Source of the DNA: Phymatolithon calcareum
Taxonomy: Eukaryota; Rhodophyta; Florideophyceae; Hapalidiales
Direction of reading: 5' to 3'
DNA: 64,000 nt
Assembly: GCA_977006965.1 (NCBI GenBank)
Contig: OZ345353.1
Span: 3,658,001-3,722,000 of the forward strand
The translations under genes were made by a program, and so were the position numbers. How positions within the stretch are numbered: the stretch's first letter is position 1; every line of letters begins with the position of its first letter. The notes beneath the pieces are model-generated. The model had not been told where the DNA came from, ran no database searches, and saw only the letters and a list, made by a program, of their open reading frames with translations. Below are positions 35,913 through 47,274 of this stretch, one piece after another.

Positions 35913-36512
35913 GTTGCTTGTCTACTCTCCTCCAAATATCGCACATACACAACAGAGAAACGCAAAATTTCGAAGTTACATAATATTAATAATGAGATAC
36001 ACCCTTAATCTGCTGGACAGATTATGAGTCGAGGGTAGTATCTAAAACACATCGGCTAAGCTGGACATCGACGATGGTGTAACGGGTCCGTAGTTCGTTA
36101 TTAGCCAATGTTAAGATGACAGGTCATAAACGAGCCTTCTGTGCACACCGCCGGAGCGGGAGGAGTGCGCTAATAATTGCTAAGCCGCTTTGGGAGTCGA
36201 CGCGCATTTTTGTTGCAAGAGCTGCACGGCGGCGAAAATTTTGTGTCGTGGGTGCATGTACGCCCTCTACAATCATTCACCTGGATTTAAAGTTATTTCT
36301 TACCACAAACGGTTCGTGCAACCAGAGCTGCCGCTACGTTGGGAGCTGACAATATTCACGTCATTCCGACACATTTATTCCCATAACAATCACGGATCTA
36401 TGATACATTTTCCACGCCAGTGCAACCGTTTCAACGAACTCCATGTGCCCAAATTCTGAATATTTCGTATGACAACCCGCTTGAGGTACTCCCCTCCTTA
36501 CAATCCCCTGGT
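35913..36512. other. Non-coding, nothing recognised
   Basis: This lies between the Copia LTR and the MULE. A Cys-rich plus-strand frame near 36190-36459 is short and unlike known families. No repeats with other parts of the window were noticed, apart from the last bases, which belong to the TIMP unit. Confidence 0.4.
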
Positions 36513-36522
36513 ATAGACAAAC

Positions 36523-37520
36523 GAAGAAATTCGCTAAATGCCCACCAAAAGTGGTAAAAGTACGCTAAATATCCACCCCTAGCCAAAGCTACTACTCACC
36601 CATAGCAAATTATACTATCTTACTCACCCTAGCCGACCCTACTACTCATCCGTTTCTCAGAGCACTCTATGTGACAGTGAAATTTATTGCGAACGCTGCT
36701 CTCTCTGGTTTAGCTCTTCGTCGCAACTATTGATAGCATCTCCGTCATCGAAGTGGGTGCGGTAGATGATCATGGACTGAGCCGCTTTGTCGATATGCTT
36801 TCGCTTCGCCTCCATAAGGTTGTGTATTTTGGGCCTACCACATGTCTCTGAGAAGTGACCGGTGCGTCCACACGAGGAGCAGTGACGGGCCCTAATTTGG
36901 GACGAAACGTAAGGCTTCTTGCGATTACAGCCCGGCTTAGCGACAAGTTCTAATGGCATCAAAGCTTCCTGTACTAGCTGGCCACCATTAACTGCAACAC
37001 GCGTGATGCTCTCCGTGTGTTGTTAGCCCAAGTAGCTCAGTCTTGAACTGGCGCTCGCTTGAGGGGCCTCCAACACAGCTGTGTCCGATTGACTTGGTGA
37101 TCCTGACACCCCCGACGCTCGGCAGCGCGCTGACGTTCACGCAGAAGGGGCAAGCTGTGCACGGGCTACAGATGAGTGTCAGACGCTGCTTGTAGCGCTT
37201 CTCCACGAGGTATGCCTTCCATATTGACGCGTTGTGGGAGATCGAAGCTTGATCCAAAGAAGTCGCTCACCTGTAGCACGAGCTTCTTCATGTTCATGGT
37301 TTCAGTGTGAGTAGTGCGGGAGCGTTGTGCGTTGAGGTCGTCAGATAAATTCGAGGATGTGCACAAAAGTTGGATCAAGTGGAAATAGCAGCCACGTCCT
37401 TTTTTTCCATCCAAAAACGCAATTGTCAGCGCTCCACGTAACGGATGAGTAGTAGTTTTGGCTTGATTGGATGTTTAGCGTACTTTCACCACTTTTGGTG
37501 GGCATTTAGCGAATTTCGTC
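36523..37520 (-). mobile_element. Deleted MULE with 10-bp target duplication
   Basis: Inverted repeats of at least 45 bp start GAAGAAATTCGCTAAATGCC at the left and GACGAAATTCGCTAAATGCC at the right end (reverse strand). They are flanked by a perfect 10-bp ATAGACAAAC (36513-36522 and 37521-37530). An empty paralogous site, aatagtttgtctatac, is present at about 55451-55466 in the inverted unit. Long TIRs and a 9-11-bp TSD are the MULE signature. Confidence 0.92.
36684..37414 (-). pseudogene. MULE transposase remnant: N-terminal domain and C-terminal zinc knuckle
   Basis: At the 5' end, 37414-37166 and 37257-36988 overlap in two frames (a frameshift in SDFFGS) and give a Cys/His-rich DNA-binding region (CSPCTACPFC, then GHSC). 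36962-36684 gives a CCHC knuckle CSSCGRTGHFSETC, usual at the C-terminus of MULE transposases. The catalytic DDE core between them is gone, so this is a deletion derivative that cannot move itself. Confidence 0.75.
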
Positions 37521-38786
37521 ATAGACAAACTATTATTAGTGCACTAAAGCACCCTGTACTTTTTGGAAGCAGTACTTCTAAATTGACTGACCTAAGACAA
37601 AAGAATCGCTGTACAGCAACAGAAATGTCCTTGCGTCAGAATAGCCAACATTTCCCGCCGTGTCTGAATCTCAAAATGCATTTTCGAATTCTCCCTTCTC
37701 CTCATCGCTTCTATGATACATTACACATAATCGCAAAGGAATACGCACTTCGTGATAGGCCCAAATTGGTTCAAAACGAGTACAGTATAATCTGAAAAGA
37801 GTAGAAAGTTCGACGAGACAGAAGTTCCTTATGTAACAAGTAGTACGAAAACTAACCGTTTAGTTGCTAATACTCCATTTTTCAATGGACAGACAGAAAA
37901 GTGCGATCACCTCGATTTTAAGCTTAGGCTTCAAAACTGGAGTACATCGATTTGATTTAGAGACGCCTTCCAATCTTTTCATGCGATGAGGGAAAGAGAG
38001 CCCTATTCAGCTACCTGCCTTTAGACGCCCAAGCTCCATTACTTGCATCTGTAGCAGAAAAAGTTTAACATGAATTTAATTTTGATTTCGCAATCTATGT
38101 GCTGGATTGAAATGCTATACAAAATCAGAGGGTTGCGAGAGATAGATTCTATCTCCCTCAACCCTCTGTTCGAAATGTATCAGATGCATCGCGGATGTGA
38201 TAGTGTAGTGACGTGAATCGTAAGACTGAAAATTAATTGTGTACAACAGTTTACACAGACGAGAGACCCGTAATCATATTCTGAGTGTTTATCAATTTCC
38301 ATGCTATTCAAACTTAATTCCACCTCGGAATTCGTACACGGCACTTTTCCAGTGCTTCTTTTCTTAGTACTTTAGAGAAATGCATCTCAGTCTCAAACTT
38401 TGCATTCTGAACTCCCCTAGAACCTTCAAGTAATCAAAAAGCACTTCTGATGTATCATAAAACTCCATTCACGAATTGGAAAGGTCGCTGGAAGTAAAGA
38501 GTTGAGAGAATGGCAATGAATTTTTGCATAATTCTCGAATGTGACATTAAACTGGCAGTATTCCTAACTTGACATGAAACCAATCAGAACAATTGTTAAA
38601 ATGCTGACCCACGGCAAAGCCACGGTATCATAACTGTTGCAAGTGAGATCAAAGAAATGATGCATTCGAAAAAAAGCAGAAAATTCGTAAAATCTGTCTA
38701 TATTCAGAAACGTTCAAATTCGCTATTCTAATGGCGCTTCGCTGACCTATTTTTGATTGTTTCAGCAATTGCACGCACAAATCTAA

Positions 38787-38797
38787 GGGTTTATAAG
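38787..38797 (+). promoter_or_regulatory. TATA-like box of TIMP-like gene 1
   Basis: gggtttataag lies about 110 bases before the ATG. The word and its surroundings (taagctggaatacatact) are conserved before gene 2 (about 47890, reverse) and gene 3 (57221-57230). Confidence 0.5.
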
Positions 38798-38902
38798 CTG
38801 GAATACATACTGCGGATCCTGCCCTACCCGGCATATCTCTCCCAGAAAGAGAAGGAGTAACTGAACGTTGTGATCTCTCTTTTCTTCACCCCATCTCACA
38901 GT

Positions 38903-39346
38903 ATGGCTTTGACGTCATTTGCCATTGCACTATCCGTAGTACTCCTTGCACAATTCGTCACCTTCTCGCAGGCATGTAAATGCCCTATCAAGGAAACAAA
39001 CCCCGAGAAGGCCTATTACGCCGCGCTTAATGCTGGAACTCCGTTGACAAGAGTTAAGGTGGTCGAGTTTTTCATAAACAAATCTGGTTCTCGATACCAG
39101 AAGAGAGTCTACGTTTTGCTCGTGAAGGAGGTATATGGAAGTTGCGAAATGACAACGCCAGAGTACACCGTTGCAACAAGCGCGATGACTGTTGCTGAGT
39201 GCGGTATCCTTCTGGATGTCAATAAGGAGTACATTCTTACTTTGAAAGAAACTGGTATTTCAAAGATCAAGGAATGCCAATTTTGGATTGAAGTTAGCAA
39301 GCTTTCGGAATCGCAGAAGGAGTTCTTGGAGTCAAAGTCATGCTAA
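38903..39346 (+). CDS. Secreted TIMP-like (NTR-domain) protein 1
   Basis: This encodes a 147-residue precursor from the ATG at 38903. A hydrophobic signal peptide (1-24) ends FSQA, so cleavage would expose CKC at the new N-terminus. A free N-terminal Cys-x-Cys is the hallmark of tissue inhibitors of metalloproteinases, where it chelates the protease zinc. Further family marks are VKVVEF, the ECGILLDVNKEYILTLKETG segment (compare CG-x-L-x-V-x-KEY in TIMPs) and a late C-x-F. Mature Cys are at 1, 3, 57, 76, 101 and 123, enough for three disulfides; the Cys13 of animal TIMPs is absent. The length fits a single N-terminal TIMP domain. The gene has no intron and appears intact. The target protease is unknown, and residue 2 is Lys. 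It could instead be another NTR protein. Confidence 0.75.
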   Translation: MALTSFAIALSVVLLAQFVTFSQACKCPIKETNPEKAYYAALNAGTPLTRVKVVEFFINKSGSRYQKRVYVLLVKEVYGSCEMTTPEYTVATSAMTVAECGILLDVNKEYILTLKETGISKIKECQFWIEVSKLSESQKEFLESKSC

Positions 39347-39660
39347 TCTGCGTTTCATTTGCTTCGTTGAGCAGTGCAATTGATAACTAATCTTTACCAA
39401 TAGCCTATCGCACTACAGAGCCTACTGAAAATGAAACATTTTCACGTCATTGAGCAAAGCTAAAAACCGTAATAACAAGCATTGATAGTATACAGCATCA
39501 TCTATTCGAGTATGAGCCTAGAACCGTCATCGAGGTACCTTGTAGGGGACATTGTAATCTTCAATAACCTTAAGGCACAACGCATTTCACGCCTATTTAG
39601 TGTTTACGAAAAAGCAGCAGATAAAACCCATTCTTTCTTTCTTTTATTGTGGGATTTAAA

Positions 39661-40206
39661 TAGATTAGAATGAAAGAAGCTTATGCCCTCAAAGTGTTGC
39701 TAGCCCCACAAGGGTAATACGCAAAATGAATGAATGAATGTTGTGGGGATATTATGATCCTGTGGTCCTCTCGAGGACCACAAAAGGCCCCCTTGACACT
39801 ACAAAATGAGGGGTCCTCGCAGGACCACTCCTCTCCTCATTGACAACATGAGGACCAATTTCTCGCACTCGAGGGACTTGCGAGGATTGCCCATCTCTAG
39901 TCTTAGCACAGTCTCGAACATAGTGGTTTTCCTTGCACTCTGCAACTTTGAGGCATTGGGGAAGTGGCGTTCCATCTCCAAAAGGCGCAGCCCCGAGTTC
40001 TGGCGGCAAGAAAAAGCAGCGCCAAAACGCGATGTCTACGGTTGCCCCTGGCTCTCGAAAATTCAGTCGTACAAAGAAGGTGATACCATTTAACTGGAAA
40101 CAAATCAACAATCTATGAAAGTAATTTGGTAGTAAAAGTAGTAACCATGATTCTATCAGAAAATTAAGAAAAGTTGGATTTCTGTGATATGCATCATGCA
40201 TAAAAA
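39661..40206. other. Non-coding with a possible gag zinc-knuckle relic
   Basis: A short palindrome (gtggtcctctcgaggaccac) lies at about 39762-39781. On the minus strand around 39900 the frame reads CLKVAECKENHYVRDC, faintly like a retroelement CCHC knuckle, but without its first Cys spacing. I do not call it a gene. Confidence 0.3.
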
Positions 40207-40680
40207 GCTCTTCTCTGTACCTCTACAGAGGAATTTGCACGCACCCTAGACGCTACGACAAGCGTAAACGCAAGAACGCTGAAGAACGCAAAAGAAGAAT
40301 GGGAAGCATGTCTCCCTTCGAAAGCCACAGGACGGGAGGTCCGGTGCCCTCCTCAGCCCATCAAGAACGAACTACCACCATTCCTCACCCTCAAAAAAGC
40401 GAAGCACAGGCTTCTCTGCACGCATTGGTTATTTCACCGCTTCCTATATCCCTGGCAAGAACAAGCAAGAAACGAAGATTCCGAACTCGATGAGGATCTC
40501 ACAGTTATCTCAAACTTAATGCCCAACCAACGACTTTCCGATATTCATGGCAGTTGATACCGTCCAACGAAAATGTCCGAAATCAAAATGAAAACGTAAG
40601 CGAAGGATTGTAGCGCAACGAAAAGTCTCTCAGGTGGAATGATAATTGACTAAGGAAATCCATCCATCCATCCATCCATC
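40207..40680 (+). mobile_element. 5'-truncated LINE copy ending in (CATC)n
   Basis: It encodes the last ~110 residues of ORF2 of the LINE at 16621 (for example TTSVNARTLKNAKEEWEACL and FLTLKKAKHRLLCTHWLF). It has a stop and a small deletion near 40550, then the shared 3' end and a run of CATC repeats at 40660-40680. Similarity to the longer copy is high, so this family moved relatively recently. Confidence 0.9.
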
Positions 40681-40770
40681 TGCAGTTCAGAAGCGAGTCA
40701 AACGTCTCCCCTCAGATGCAGCAACACTCGAGAAGAGCATTATACACTGAAAAACTTTTCAAAAGGATAT

Positions 40771-41151
40771 TGTGGGCGAGAAAAAGGACGAAGAGAGAAA
40801 GATGGGGAATGTTTTTTGTTTTTGTTTTGGGGGCTCTTTGTCGCGGACGGTGAGCTGCCCTCCTTCTCCCGAAGGTCGAAGTAGGATACTATATAAACTA
40901 GCGCTAGGTTTTGCCGGAGCTCTTGCGAGCAGCACCCAGCTCACTGTAAGACTAACTAAACGAGGGGACAATTAAAAAAATATAAATCTATTGGAGATCT
41001 GCCTTCGTCGGCGAATTTGTAAACGGTACACCGCCCACCTGGCGACATCGGCAAGCAACCGGATGCGCTGGGTATGATAATAACAGCAATGATTCCTTCG
41101 GCACGTTCCAGCCTATTCAATCAACCATGACGGCCAATATTGGGGTCTGCA
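40771..41151 (-). repeat. 3' LTR of the Gypsy element
   Basis: TG...CA ends; 381 bp. It contains TATATAAA at 40890-40897, near-palindromic, so it can serve the minus strand. It differs from the other LTR at position 7 and near 41127-41149. Confidence 0.9.
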
Positions 41152-41841
41152 GGGGGCACAACCGGGACGGCGCTCGTCCCGACTCCGGCGATCTCACCAC
41201 TTACAACAGCATCGTGCAATCCGACATGACACACAATCGCCGCAAACGACTGCAATGGGGCACGGAACATCGGGGCGGGACTGGCTGCCTCGATCGTGGA
41301 ACCAGCAAACTTTGTACGTGCGTTAGTCGGACGAGTTGGCGATTTGCGCGGCGGACTTGCACTGGGACCTCTGGACTGTACTGAAGTGGACGCACGGGGT
41401 TCTACCGGTCTCTTCTCGGCGTTTGGGGCGTTTGCACGGGGTGGCGGCGTGGCGCGCTGATTTGTCTGTGTCGGCTGTTGCGGCGGTGGGGGTGCGGGTG
41501 GATGTGCGACGATGGGATCATGATGAGTTGGGGTGGGAGCGTGCTCTTCAAGGTTGTGTGCGGTGTGCCCCTCATGGTGGATATCGTGATGAGATGCATG
41601 GTGTAGGTCATGGTGCGGAGCATGATGCGGATCTTGGTGTGCCTCATGGTGTGCCTCTTGATGAGTGATATGGTGTTCGACATGTTGCGGTGCATGATGT
41701 GGGTCGTGGTGTACTTCATGGTGTGCCTCGTGATGTGCCCCATCATGGTGTTCTTCACGGTGGGCCTCATGGTGAAATGCAGGGGCTGATACATATCGGT
41801 CTCGGAGTGGTCGGCAACGGGTCGGTATCGGTGGCAGCCAT
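41121..41841 (-). CDS. His-rich extra ORF of the Gypsy element (broken start)
   Basis: Downstream of integrase a frame without internal stops runs from about 41845 to a TGA at 41121, ending inside the 3' LTR. It encodes many HHEAH, HHDPH and HHAPH units over about 85 residues, then a Pro/Gln/Arg-rich tail. It lacks its own ATG: an ATG at 41841 (MAATDTDPLPTTPRP) lies in a neighbouring frame, so a one-base shift probably separates start and body. It could be a C-terminal extension of the polyprotein or a third gene. Its function is unknown; the His clusters suggest metal binding. Confidence 0.5.
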
Positions 41842-42588
41842 TAGAAGAAAGAAGGAACTGATGCGAAGGACGAAACAAACTGGAACCCGAAGAGAGGATA
41901 ATGGAAACCGATGTTATTGTGAGTGTTTTGACACTGTTTTTATGAAGCGCTTCACAGTTGAGGCGAGGTGGTCAACTTGTTTCTGATGATGCTTTTGGTA
42001 CTGTCTTTGCGTGACGACGATTCTGCAGGTAGCGACGGAGGCATGCGCGATGGCGAATTGGTCGTGTGTGAAACAGGACGATATGAACGATGGATGCGTC
42101 GCTGTTTTTGTCATTGGTTCTAAGGACGTTTGATATTGTGCCGGCGGCGGGATGGACTTGTAGAGGTGCTCGACGAGATGATCTGATTAAGGCCTCTCCT
42201 CACTCCTGTGGTGACGTACTTCGTACATGTGTCCCGCTTTCTCTGGCGTGAGTGCGGTAGTGGAGGACGGCTGACGGCTGATCGTTGGATACCGTGAGGT
42301 TACACGCAACCTTTCGCAATCATTGCGGGGGTCTATTGAGGGCCCCCGAGTGGTCTCGGGGGAGCAGTGGTGTCCGGTCTTGGCTTCGGCCTCGATGTTG
42401 TAATCCTCCCCCACTACCAAGCACGATATCGGTTCTCCGATGGGGAGATGATTCAGGATGGAGGGCCGAGCACAGCGAATCTGCTGGTGGGCAGTTCGTG
42501 TCTTATGCGTATTACCTCGAACTCTTTCTTCCGTCGCCGGCATGGTTGATGTACACGGAGGGCGACTGGTGATCAAGGTGGATGTTGA

Positions 42589-43504
42589 TTAAGGTGGGGC
42601 ATTGCGTTTGAGCGGTGGAAGTGGCATTAATGGCTGGTTGTAGTACCTGGCCGTTGAACCGGTACGGATGGTGTGTGCGCATGTCGTGCCGAAGAGTGGG
42701 ACACTGAACTGCTGCCTTCTCTCTGGTCGTACCGTGTTAAACGGCGGGCATGAATACTCCGGCGCGATCTTCGTCCGGAGGGAGTCTGTAGTGCATACGT
42801 GGCGTGGTCTGCAGCCATGACACGAAAAGGACCAAAACCATTTTGATGTCCCGAAAGGTAACTTGAATCCCATCTGCGCGTTGTCGTTGTAGAGCAAGAC
42901 GTCGTCTCCAACATTGAACGTGGCTTTCGGTTTTTTTCCGGGAGAAACAACTCTGCTCGCGCGCTTGCCTAGAATAGTTGCAACCTCTATTTCGCGGGCT
43001 TGATCTGGTCGGTTTGAAACGGAATGTGTGCGACTCTCGATGAATCTCGGCACAACGCCGTACAGGAACTCGAAAGGTGAAAAGCCCCTCGGACCTGGGC
43101 GTCGGCGGTACCCTGCAAGAACGGATGACAGAGCTTTGTCCCAACTGGCAGTGGCGCTCCCAATTGTCTTGTGTAAAGCCGATTTCAAAGTGCGGACCAT
43201 CCTTTCCACTCTTCCATTTGATGATGGCGAGTACGGAGAAACGAAACGCCATGTCGTGTTTATATTACTGGCGTAATCTTGAGTATACGCCGATGTGAAC
43301 TGAGTACCGTTGTCGCTCAATATACTCCGCGGAGCTCCGAACGGTTGGACAATATGTTCGCGAATGAACTTGACGACGTCTGTACTGAGCGCGTTCGGAA
43401 GTGCGGCAGCAATCGGCCATCCGGTCAAGTGCTCGACCCCGATGAGGAGGTAGCGATTTCCTTTGTGCGAGCGCGGCAGTGGGCCGGCGAAATCTAACGA
43501 CCAT
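42589..43504 (-). pseudogene. Gypsy integrase, lacking zinc finger, frameshifted
   Basis: The core has DFAGPLPRSHKGNRYLLIGV (first Asp), LSDNGTQFTS (second Asp) and SPSSNGRVERMVRTLK (catalytic Glu). Near 42850 the frame shifts; the correct continuation is in another frame with GPFRVMAADHATYALQT...IHARRL, the usual integrase C-terminal module. The HHCC finger is lost in the upstream deletion. Confidence 0.85.
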
Positions 43505-43549
43505 GTGTCAAATATGCCGCTTACCGGCTGGCGTTGTGTAGACCTGTAC

Positions 43550-44140
43550 TTAGCGTACGGCTTTCATCTTCATACGCAGACCATGCTTGGCGAGCTTCTT
43601 GAACATGGATTCAAGGTGTTGGAAGTGCTCGGTAAAGTTCTTGGAATGGATAACAATATCGTCAAGGTACACGCGTACAAAATCCATCCCCTGAAAAAGT
43701 TGGTCCATCATGCGCTGGAATGTGGCGGGCGCGTTCATTAGGCCGAAGGACATGACCTCGAACTGAAATGTTCCGTACTTGCACACGAATGTTGTCTTCT
43801 CCTTACAAGCATCGGCCATTTTTATCTGCCAGAACCCGCTGAAAAGGTCAACGGTAGAAAACACGGTACTTCCTGAGAGATCCTCGATAATCTCATCAGG
43901 ACGGGGTAGTGGCCACCGATCAGGAGTCATGAGCTTGCTCAATTTCCTGAAATAGACACAAAACCTCGGCGTACCATCTGACTTGTTCGCAATGACGACA
44001 GGAAAGGACCAGGCGGAGGTTGCAGGGCGGATAATACCGGCATCAAGCATGCGCTCGACTTCGTTTTCGACAATCGCGTTGTGTACCGGAGGAAGACGAC
44101 GAGCACGATGATAGATAGGGTTGTCGGAGGTAAGGGAGAA
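43550..44140 (-). pseudogene. Gypsy reverse transcriptase, C-terminally deleted
   Basis: This is in the same frame as gag-protease after a TAG at 44141-44143. Motifs are MLDAGIIRPATSAWSFPVV, DGTPRFCVYFRKL (usual Asp changed to Tyr's neighbour, FCVYF), STVDLFSGFWQI, FGLMNAPATFQRMMD and the catalytic VYLDDIVIHS. It breaks off after LRMKMKA at about 43555, so thumb and RNase H are missing. Confidence 0.9.
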
Positions 44141-46192
44141 CTAATGTGTGGTTGGCACAGTGGACGGGCGGAGGTCATCAAGTGACTCAGCAACAATGTC
44201 GTGAGTCTGGAGCAGGTTAACGAGCTTTTTTCGGGATTCATTGTCAAGGTGGGTAGTCTTCTGGTAGATGATAGGCACTTCTACAGGTTGGTCGTTCTCA
44301 ACGGCAACCTCATTCAGTGCGAGAACCATTCCATCATCTTCGTCATCCAAACCGAAGACGTGGTCAATGTATGAATCGGAGTCTGAACTGGAATCAGAAT
44401 CACTCTCCGACTCCGAAGTAAACTCTTCGTCATCGGTGGAGTCAGCCTCGCGCGGTTCATGGATAAGGTTGCGCTTGACCTTAGATCCACCGTATTTTAT
44501 GGTAACGATGCTGCGACCGATGTCCATCTTGGTCCTGAGCTTTTTAAGAGTCTGCATACCGATGATTAGATTGTATGTCGAGCTCGCGGAGACGAGAAAC
44601 GTGATGGGTACGCGGACGCTGTCGAAGGTAACTGCGACTTCTTCAGCAATACCAAAGCAGTCTTCCGTGTCCCCGGAGTAGTCCTCAAGTCTGCGTCGGG
44701 TATGGGTGGGGATTATGTGAAGCTGCTTGGCGAGCTCGCCGGACATCACGTTGGGGATTGCGCCTGTGTCGATAAGGGCATACACATCCCGGTTGCTGAG
44801 TTGAACTTTGGCAAACACGCGGCGATTGGCAAGCTTGACTGGTGCCACCATTTTCTCTGTGTCAATGATTTGAACGTTGGTTGTTTTCTTCGATTGACTG
44901 CGGCGAGAGATGAGTTTCTGAAGATCCCCTCGAGCCTCAATTGCATCTCCACGAAGGAGTTGCCCGAAGGAGAGACCGGTGGGGGCTTGAGCGAGGTTAG
45001 ACATCAAGTCGTACTTCTCAACCCGGCTGCCAAGCTCTTTGGCTGCGGTGTTCCTCGTGGCTTTACGGGTTGGCTTTTTCTTCATCTTCCTCGCCACACG
45101 ACTCGGGATAGTCTTTTGGGCGGAGGGAAGGGTAGTTGGTGAGCGAGAAACTTGCATCGGCTCATCTTCACCCTCTATACGAGGGTTCTTGGGACGCGGT
45201 TCGCCATCCGCAGTACGCTTGACGGCAGCGATGTCCTGGTTGTTGTCCGACTCACACTCCTCGGGAGAGACTTCATCTGGAGCGAGAGTAAGAACGTTCG
45301 TATTCTCTGCAGGCGGCAAAGATCCTTCTTGAGGAACCGGATGTGCCTGGGGGCGCTGCTGACGAGCTATGGCTTGGTCGATTTCATGACGCTGCTTGGA
45401 GTAGAAGGCAACTTCGTTGTGCCCCCACTTCTTGCAAAAGCGGCACTTCATCTCCTTCATAGGGTTGTCCATGCACTGGGTGGACACGTGACCCTCAGCC
45501 TTGCAATAGCTGCAAATTTTGGGGCTACCACCAGACTGGAGAACTTCTTTTCTCTGGGAGATGACTAAGGCGAGTTCGCTCATCTGATCGCAGAGTTTGT
45601 CGATTTTCTTCTCTGCGTCAGACTGGAAGGCAACATGCGGACCTGCTCCATGTACGACACCGGCGGGAGCGGCGTTTTGTTCAGTACGATGGATTATCTT
45701 TTGTCCTTCGGCATAGCTGGAACAAGCGTCCTTGATCTCATTAAAGGAAGCTGCTCCCCGAAGCAGAACAAACTGGAAAAGAGACGGAGAGGATGAAATG
45801 GCATCACGGAGGAGACCGCGCATGGCGGACTCGTTGAACTTGGCTTCACCATAGAGCTTTTCAGCTTTATGAACGAATGCGTCAACGTCACCTCCGGTGT
45901 ACTTGAGTGTGACGGCTTCACGCATGATGGATTCTTGGCTGCGACGCGGAGCAAACTCGGCGAGGATGCTTGCTTTCACGAGTGCGTAGTCCTTGGATTC
46001 AGGAGTAGGGGTGTCATCGCGGACAAATTTGTCGTAGTAGAAGTCGAAGGCCTTTTCGGTCAGATGTTGAACGACTCGCTCAGCCTTCTCCTCGACGGAG
46101 GCTTCTTTTTGGACTATGTTCTCGAAGATGTAGAAGAACTTCCTGGCGTCGGTCTTGCCATTGTAGGTCAGGAGCTCACTCGGAGGCGCCAT
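44141..46192 (-). pseudogene. Gypsy gag-protease
   Basis: The ATG at 46192 lies about 20 bases past the 5' LTR and opens 683 codons. The gag capsid-like region includes ARKFFYIFENIV and LLRDAISSSPSLFQF. Nucleocapsid knuckles are CSYCKAEGHVSTQC and a degenerate CRFCKKWGHNEVAF lacking the last Cys. The aspartic protease has YALIDTGAIPNVMS with hydrophobic NLIIGMQTL downstream. A Ser/Asp-rich stretch precedes the stop. It ends at a TAG at the start of RT, probably a mutated Gln codon, since the frame continues. Confidence 0.9.
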
Positions 46193-46213
46193 GGCCCTGC
46201 TGGGTGTACCAAA

Positions 46214-46593
46214 TGTGGGGGAGAAAAAGGACGAAGAGAGAAAGATGGGGAATGTTTTTTGTTTTTGTTTTGGGGGCTCTTTGTCGCGGACGGTGAGCTG
46301 CCCTCCTTCTCCCGAAGGTCGAAGTAGGATACTATATAAACTAGCGCTAGGTTTTGCCGGAGCTCTTGCGAGCAGCACCCAGCTCACTGTAAGACTAACT
46401 AAACGAGGGGACAATTAAAAAAATATAAATCTATTGGAGATCTGCCTTCGTCGGCGAATTTGTAAACGGTACACCGCCCACCTGGCGACATCGGCAAGCA
46501 ACCGGATGCGCTGGGTATGATAATAACAGCAATGATTCCTTCGGCACGTTCCAGCCTATTCAATCAACAAGAAGGCCAATATTGGGGTCAGCA
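46214..46593 (-). repeat. 5' LTR of the Gypsy element
   Basis: This 380-bp partner of 40771-41151 begins TGTGGGGG on the plus strand and ends GTCAGCA. Its high identity to the partner implies a fairly recent insertion. Confidence 0.9.
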
Positions 46594-47274
46594 GATATTT
46601 CGGATGATTTACATTTCTCTCCGATCAATGGAGAGACGTGCAATAGTAATTTACTCTCATTAGGTTGGCGAAAACGAATAGTCGTCCACAGGTGTCCTCG
46701 CCCAACACTCGTACAGACCCAAGAGTAGGGATTCATCTTCTGCTTTTCGTAAACACTACATAGGCGTGAAATGCATTGTTCCTTAAGGTTACTGAAGTTT
46801 ACAATGTCCCCTTCAAGGTACCTCGGCGACGGTTCTAGGTTCATACTCGACTAGATGATGGTTTACATTATCAATGCTTGTCATTATGGTTTTCAGCTTT
46901 GTTCAAGTAAGGAATGATGTGCCGATGTGCACTTTATCCCCGTCGAAGGTTAAGCAGGATGTGGCGAGGCACCAGAAGCAGTCACGGCAACAACAATTAA
47001 CATAGCGATATGCGTTATCGATGTCAGATCAGTGCTGGAAATTGATGGAAGCCCCACAAGAAGAAAAAGTTGTGAAGTCATTCACAAGGCATGCAATCAA
47101 AAATGAAGTAGATTGGTACAAAACGCTGCGGCTCTCTCGGTTTGCGTTAACTCTCGCAAGAGTATGAGGAACTCCGGCACAGGTTTCGAAAAAGACTAGT
47201 TTACTTTCAGTTGATCAAAGGCTTATCAGTAGAGGATATTTCATTTTCACTAGGAAGGCGGAGCAGTCATAGAT

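Larger units (their letters stand above)
37531..39660 (+). repeat. TIMP unit, copy 1
   Basis: This is the first of three related units. It holds non-coding sequence (37531-38902), the TIMP-like gene and a conserved downstream stretch (39470-39610, gtatacagcatcatctattc). The upstream part contains an inverted pair near 38130-38170 (ctctcaaccctc) shared by all copies. Confidence 0.8.
40771..46593 (-). mobile_element. Gypsy-order LTR retrotransposon, internally deleted
   Basis: Flanks carry the 5-bp duplication GATAT (40766-40770 and 46594-46598). LTRs are 40771-41151 and 46214-46593 and differ at only a handful of positions. The order on the minus strand is LTR, gag-protease, RT, integrase, a His-rich tail ORF, LTR. 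RNase H and the integrase zinc finger are deleted at about 43555. The order PR-RT-INT defines Gypsy/Ty3. A primer-binding site beginning TGGTACACCCAG follows the 5' LTR after two bases. Confidence 0.95.

Noticed and set aside
38870-38902. Upstream in-frame extension of the TIMP-like genes starting at GTG
   Set aside because: The first ATG (38903, 47784, 57336) gives a clean signal peptide in all three. The upstream codons begin at GTG, which is not a normal eukaryotic start.
41201-41878. Other frames across the His-rich repeat (Met/Thr-rich and Gly/Val-rich readings)
   Set aside because: They are shadows of the same CATGGTG-type repeat; only the minus-strand frame ending at 41121 is stop-free across the whole stretch.
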